Assembly: GCA_017939795.1 (NCBI GenBank)
Contig: JAGBAA010000123.1
Coordinates: 1 to 44,096 of the forward strand
Length of the DNA stretch: 44,096 bases
Source: Thermoguttaceae bacterium
GTDB taxonomy: Bacteria; Planctomycetota; Planctomycetia; Pirellulales; Thermoguttaceae
Direction of reading: 5' to 3'
The notes beneath the pieces are model-generated. The model was not told where the DNA came from, made no database searches, and was given only the letters and a program-made list of their open reading frames with translations. The first letter of the stretch is position 1; each line of letters begins with the position of its first letter. The position numbers and the translations under genes were made by a program. Shown here in pieces: positions 42,146 to 44,096 of the stretch.

Positions 42146-43591
42146 TTAGCCGACGTTGATCCACGAATCGATCTTCTCGAACGTCCACGGGCCGCGCTGC
42201 GGACGGTCAAAGAACATGCTGGAATTCGCGATCTCCGCATTCTCGCCGATGAACTTCTTCACTTCAGGATCCCACTGGAGCGTCAGACCGCCATGGAACA
42301 TCGCGATATTGCCCGCCAAGCCCGTGACGTCCGTGTTGAAGGCGTGACGCGCGGGATAGTAGGTTTCCGTCGTGCCGGCTTTGATGCAGTGCGTAAAGTG
42401 CACGTGCTCGCCCCCCTGGATCCCCTGCACGCCTTTTCCGGGCGTATGGCTCACGGTACAGTGTTCCATGCCGCGTCCAACGTCAATATCGTTCGGGCCG
42501 GGAGTCCACTTCGCGATCGATTCGCTGCTGGCGGTCAGCACGTTTGCGTAGGGACCAGGACCTTTCACCATGACCCACCCTTCTGTCCCTTCAAATTTGA
42601 CGGCCGGATTGTCGCTCCAGACGTTCATGGTGACGCCGTTGGCGAATTCTGCCGTAATGTCAAATCCCGCAGTCGTCGTCCACGGAGCGTCTTCTTTCGG
42701 AAATTCCCAGGATGTTTTCGGATCTTTTCGGTTCGGCGTGAAACGGATCGGAGACGTTTCGTCGGAGCCGTTCCCCCAGTACGCGAGATTCACGTAGTGT
42801 GCCGACCAGTCGGGGTACGTCCCGCCGGAGTATGCGAGATGATTCCGCCAGTTGATGTGGTTTCGTCCCGGCATGTACGGCAGAAGGGGAGCCGGACCGG
42901 TCCAGAGTTCGTAGTCAAGATGTTCGGGGACCGGCTGAACACGGAAGTCCATATTTCCGCGCTTCCGGTTTCCGAACGGGATGAGGACCTTGATGTTTTT
43001 CAGCTCACCAATGATTTTGTTCCGGACGATGTTCACGATCTGCTGACTCGTATCGATCGTGCGGGTCTCGGAGGCGGTGTGAAAGATCCGGCCCGTTTCT
43101 TTCTGCGTCTGGACGAGACGGAGTCCCTCTTTGATCGTGAGGACCGGCTTCTCGCAGATGACGTGCTTTCCTGCTTTCATCGCAAAGACCGCCATCGTAA
43201 CGTGCCAGTGGTCCGGCGTGATGATGTCCACGGCATCGATGTCCTTCCGGTTCACCAGATCACGGAAGTCGCGGTATGCTGCCGTCCGGGATTCTTTTCC
43301 AGTCTGTTTTGCGTAGGCGGAATCGACCTGGTTTCGGACGGCTTCCAGATGTTTGGAATCCGGATCACAGAGTGCGACGATCTGCTGTTCGCGATTCGCC
43401 AGCATCAGCGGGACATTCCAGGTCCGGGAATGACTTCCGCAGCCGATGACGCCCATCGTGATGCGTGAGTTGGCCGGCACATTGCCGTCAAGTCCCAGTG
43501 CGGGACCGGAAACGAGAGCGGGAATCGAAACAGAAAGTGCAGCTCCAGCAGAGAGCTGACGAAGAAATTGACGGCGGGTCGAATAAGCCAT
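42146..43591 (-). CDS. Tat-exported Gfo/Idh/MocA-family oxidoreductase
   Basis: 481 residues from the ATG at 43591, chosen for AAGGATCC ahead of it; the frame stays open to 43699 but that would run through the promoter. A twin-arginine signal (STRRQFLRQ) is followed by a hydrophobic segment and an Ala-rich cleavage region. The Rossmann domain starts at TMGVIGCGSHSR (45-56), then ITPDHWHVTMA and CEKPV (Lys148). The C-terminal domain carries YELWTGPAPLLPY, HINWRNHLAYSGG and DWSAHYVNLAYWG, typical of long planctomycete members. NAD(P)-linked sugar or cyclitol redox chemistry in the periplasm is expected; the substrate is unknown. It is not closely similar to the neighbour at 40395. Promoter at 43671. 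Confidence 0.93.
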   Translation of the reverse strand: MAYSTRRQFLRQLSAGAALSVSIPALVSGPALGLDGNVPANSRITMGVIGCGSHSRTWNVPLMLANREQQIVALCDPDSKHLEAVRNQVDSAYAKQTGKESRTAAYRDFRDLVNRKDIDAVDIITPDHWHVTMAVFAMKAGKHVICEKPVLTIKEGLRLVQTQKETGRIFHTASETRTIDTSQQIVNIVRNKIIGELKNIKVLIPFGNRKRGNMDFRVQPVPEHLDYELWTGPAPLLPYMPGRNHINWRNHLAYSGGTYPDWSAHYVNLAYWGNGSDETSPIRFTPNRKDPKTSWEFPKEDAPWTTTAGFDITAEFANGVTMNVWSDNPAVKFEGTEGWVMVKGPGPYANVLTASSESIAKWTPGPNDIDVGRGMEHCTVSHTPGKGVQGIQGGEHVHFTHCIKAGTTETYYPARHAFNTDVTGLAGNIAMFHGGLTLQWDPEVKKFIGENAEIANSSMFFDRPQRGPWTFEKIDSWINVG

Positions 43592-43670
43592 AAAGGGATC
43601 CTTTCTTGAATGGAAGGCAAGGAATTGGAATATGCGGCTCCAAACAGACGCACATTTTCCTGAAAAGTTC

Positions 43671-43699
43671 ATTTTAGCAGAAGCAGTCCAGAAAGTCAA
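43671..43699 (-). promoter_or_regulatory. Promoter of the second Gfo/Idh/MocA gene
   Basis: Minus strand: TTGACT (43694-43699), 17-base spacer, TAAAAT (43671-43676). It lies within the upstream extension of the frame and supports the start at 43591. Confidence 0.8.
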
Positions 43700-43749
43700 G
43701 GAGACCGACGGGAAATTTCCGATTTCGATCCAGATGCTCGTGCACCAGT

Positions 43750-43833
43750 TCTACCACAGAGAGCACAGGATCTCCGCAAAAACAGACTGAAGAGGCACAT
43801 AAAAAGCACAAAAATATTCAAAATACACAAAAC
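43750..43833 (+). repeat. Degenerate array (CACAGAGAG, CACATAAAAAG, CACAAAAA)
   Basis: Irregular CAC-led units of 9-11 bases, running directly into repeat copy F, in the same order as the array and copy E at 20474-20573. Confidence 0.5.
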
Positions 43834-43955
43834 ATCAAAAAGTTCTTGAAGAGGGAGTCTGAGGGAGAAACAACTTTCAAGATGTTTCTCCCTCACGAGC
43901 GTCACGACATGACGGGCAGCCAGACGGCTCTCGAAGAGTGCCGTCGCGCGTGGGA
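43834..43955 (+). repeat. Multi-hairpin intergenic repeat, copy F (full length)
   Basis: ATCAAAAAGTTCTTGAAG (43834-43851), TGAGGGAGAAAC (43860-43871) with GTTTCTCCCTCA (43884-43895), a CGTCA/TGACG hairpin near 43900-43915, and ACGGCTCTC/GAGTGCCGT (43924-43944). Opposite orientation to copies A-D. Confidence 0.85.
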
Positions 43956-43995
43956 CCTTCAGCCGAAGGATCTTAACCTCAAAAACATACAAAAC

Positions 43996-44096
43996 ATCAA
44001 AAAGTTCTTGAAGAGGGAGTCTGAGGGAGAAACAACTTTCAAGATGTTTCTCCCTCACGAGCGTCACGACATGACGGGCAGCCAGACGGCTCTCGC
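43996..44096 (+). repeat. Multi-hairpin intergenic repeat, copy G (cut by the window edge)
   Basis: Tandem second copy of F, shifted by exactly 162 bases. The 103 bases 43993-44095 are identical to 43831-43933. The last base differs and restores the usual loop of the ACGGC hairpin. Confidence 0.85.

Noticed and set aside
1..44096. tRNA, rRNA or other standard RNA genes
   Set aside because: No cloverleaf, CCA end or rRNA-like conserved sequence seen in any intergenic region on either strand.

Overview
The window looks like the chromosome of a planctomycete (Planctomycetota), probably a host- or gut-associated relative of the Pirellulales/Thermoguttaceae. No rRNA gene is present, so this rests on gene content: a 3612-residue surface protein with the LEPR-XLL N-terminal signal typical of planctomycete giant proteins, a PEP-CTERM surface protein, a BBP2-type outer-membrane porin, Tat-exported Gfo/Idh/MocA dehydrogenases and an exported aldo/keto reductase, and a secreted protein built from five sulfatase-modifying-factor (SUMF1/FGE-like) domains. 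Coding DNA is moderately GC-rich, while intergenic DNA is AT-rich.

Layout. 1-548 is AT-rich with no recognised gene. 549-1340 (+) is an exported lipoprotein rubrerythrin. 1667-6292 (-) is the five-domain SUMF1-like protein. 6506-9351 (-) is a PEP-CTERM adhesin-like gene split by a one-base frameshift. 9675-9792 (-) is a remnant of the 3' end of thiC, directly behind the terminator of the porin gene (9868-11502, -). 11755-12689 (+) encodes two small exported proteins with overlapping genes. 12945-14714 (-) is proS. 15021-16659 (+) is an NfeD/SPFH membrane pair, followed by three stem-loops and a Tat-exported aldo/keto reductase (16847-17758, +). A ClC-type anion transporter overlaps asnA (17889-20323, -). 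20845-22680 (-) is a secreted glycosidase-like protein, and thiC follows at 22940-24250 (-). A leftward cluster at 24378-37781 (-) runs from the giant LEPR-XLL protein through nnrE and a lone FecCD permease to an N-terminally truncated Fic protein. An Rpn-type nuclease and a Xer recombinase form one transcription unit (38032-40115, -). The right end carries two Tat-exported Gfo/Idh/MocA proteins (40395-41690 +, 42146-43591 -).

Export dominates the gene set. Most proteins have Sec, lipoprotein or Tat signals, PEP-CTERM, or the LEPR-XLL motif, so this is mainly cell-envelope and periplasm biology mixed with housekeeping genes (proS, asnA, thiC, nnrE). A uniform promoter style recurs, with -35 TTGACT or TTGAAA, a 16-17 bp spacer, and -10 TAAAAT or TATAAT.

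The least explained structure is intergenic. A family of multi-hairpin repeats occurs at least seven times. Four copies sit a fixed short distance behind the stop codons of unrelated genes in the same polarity, and two are a 162-bp tandem at the right edge. They are accompanied by arrays of a degenerate 9-bp motif (CAC-N-GAAAN). A separate 113-bp element with terminal inverted repeats lies at 20632-20744.
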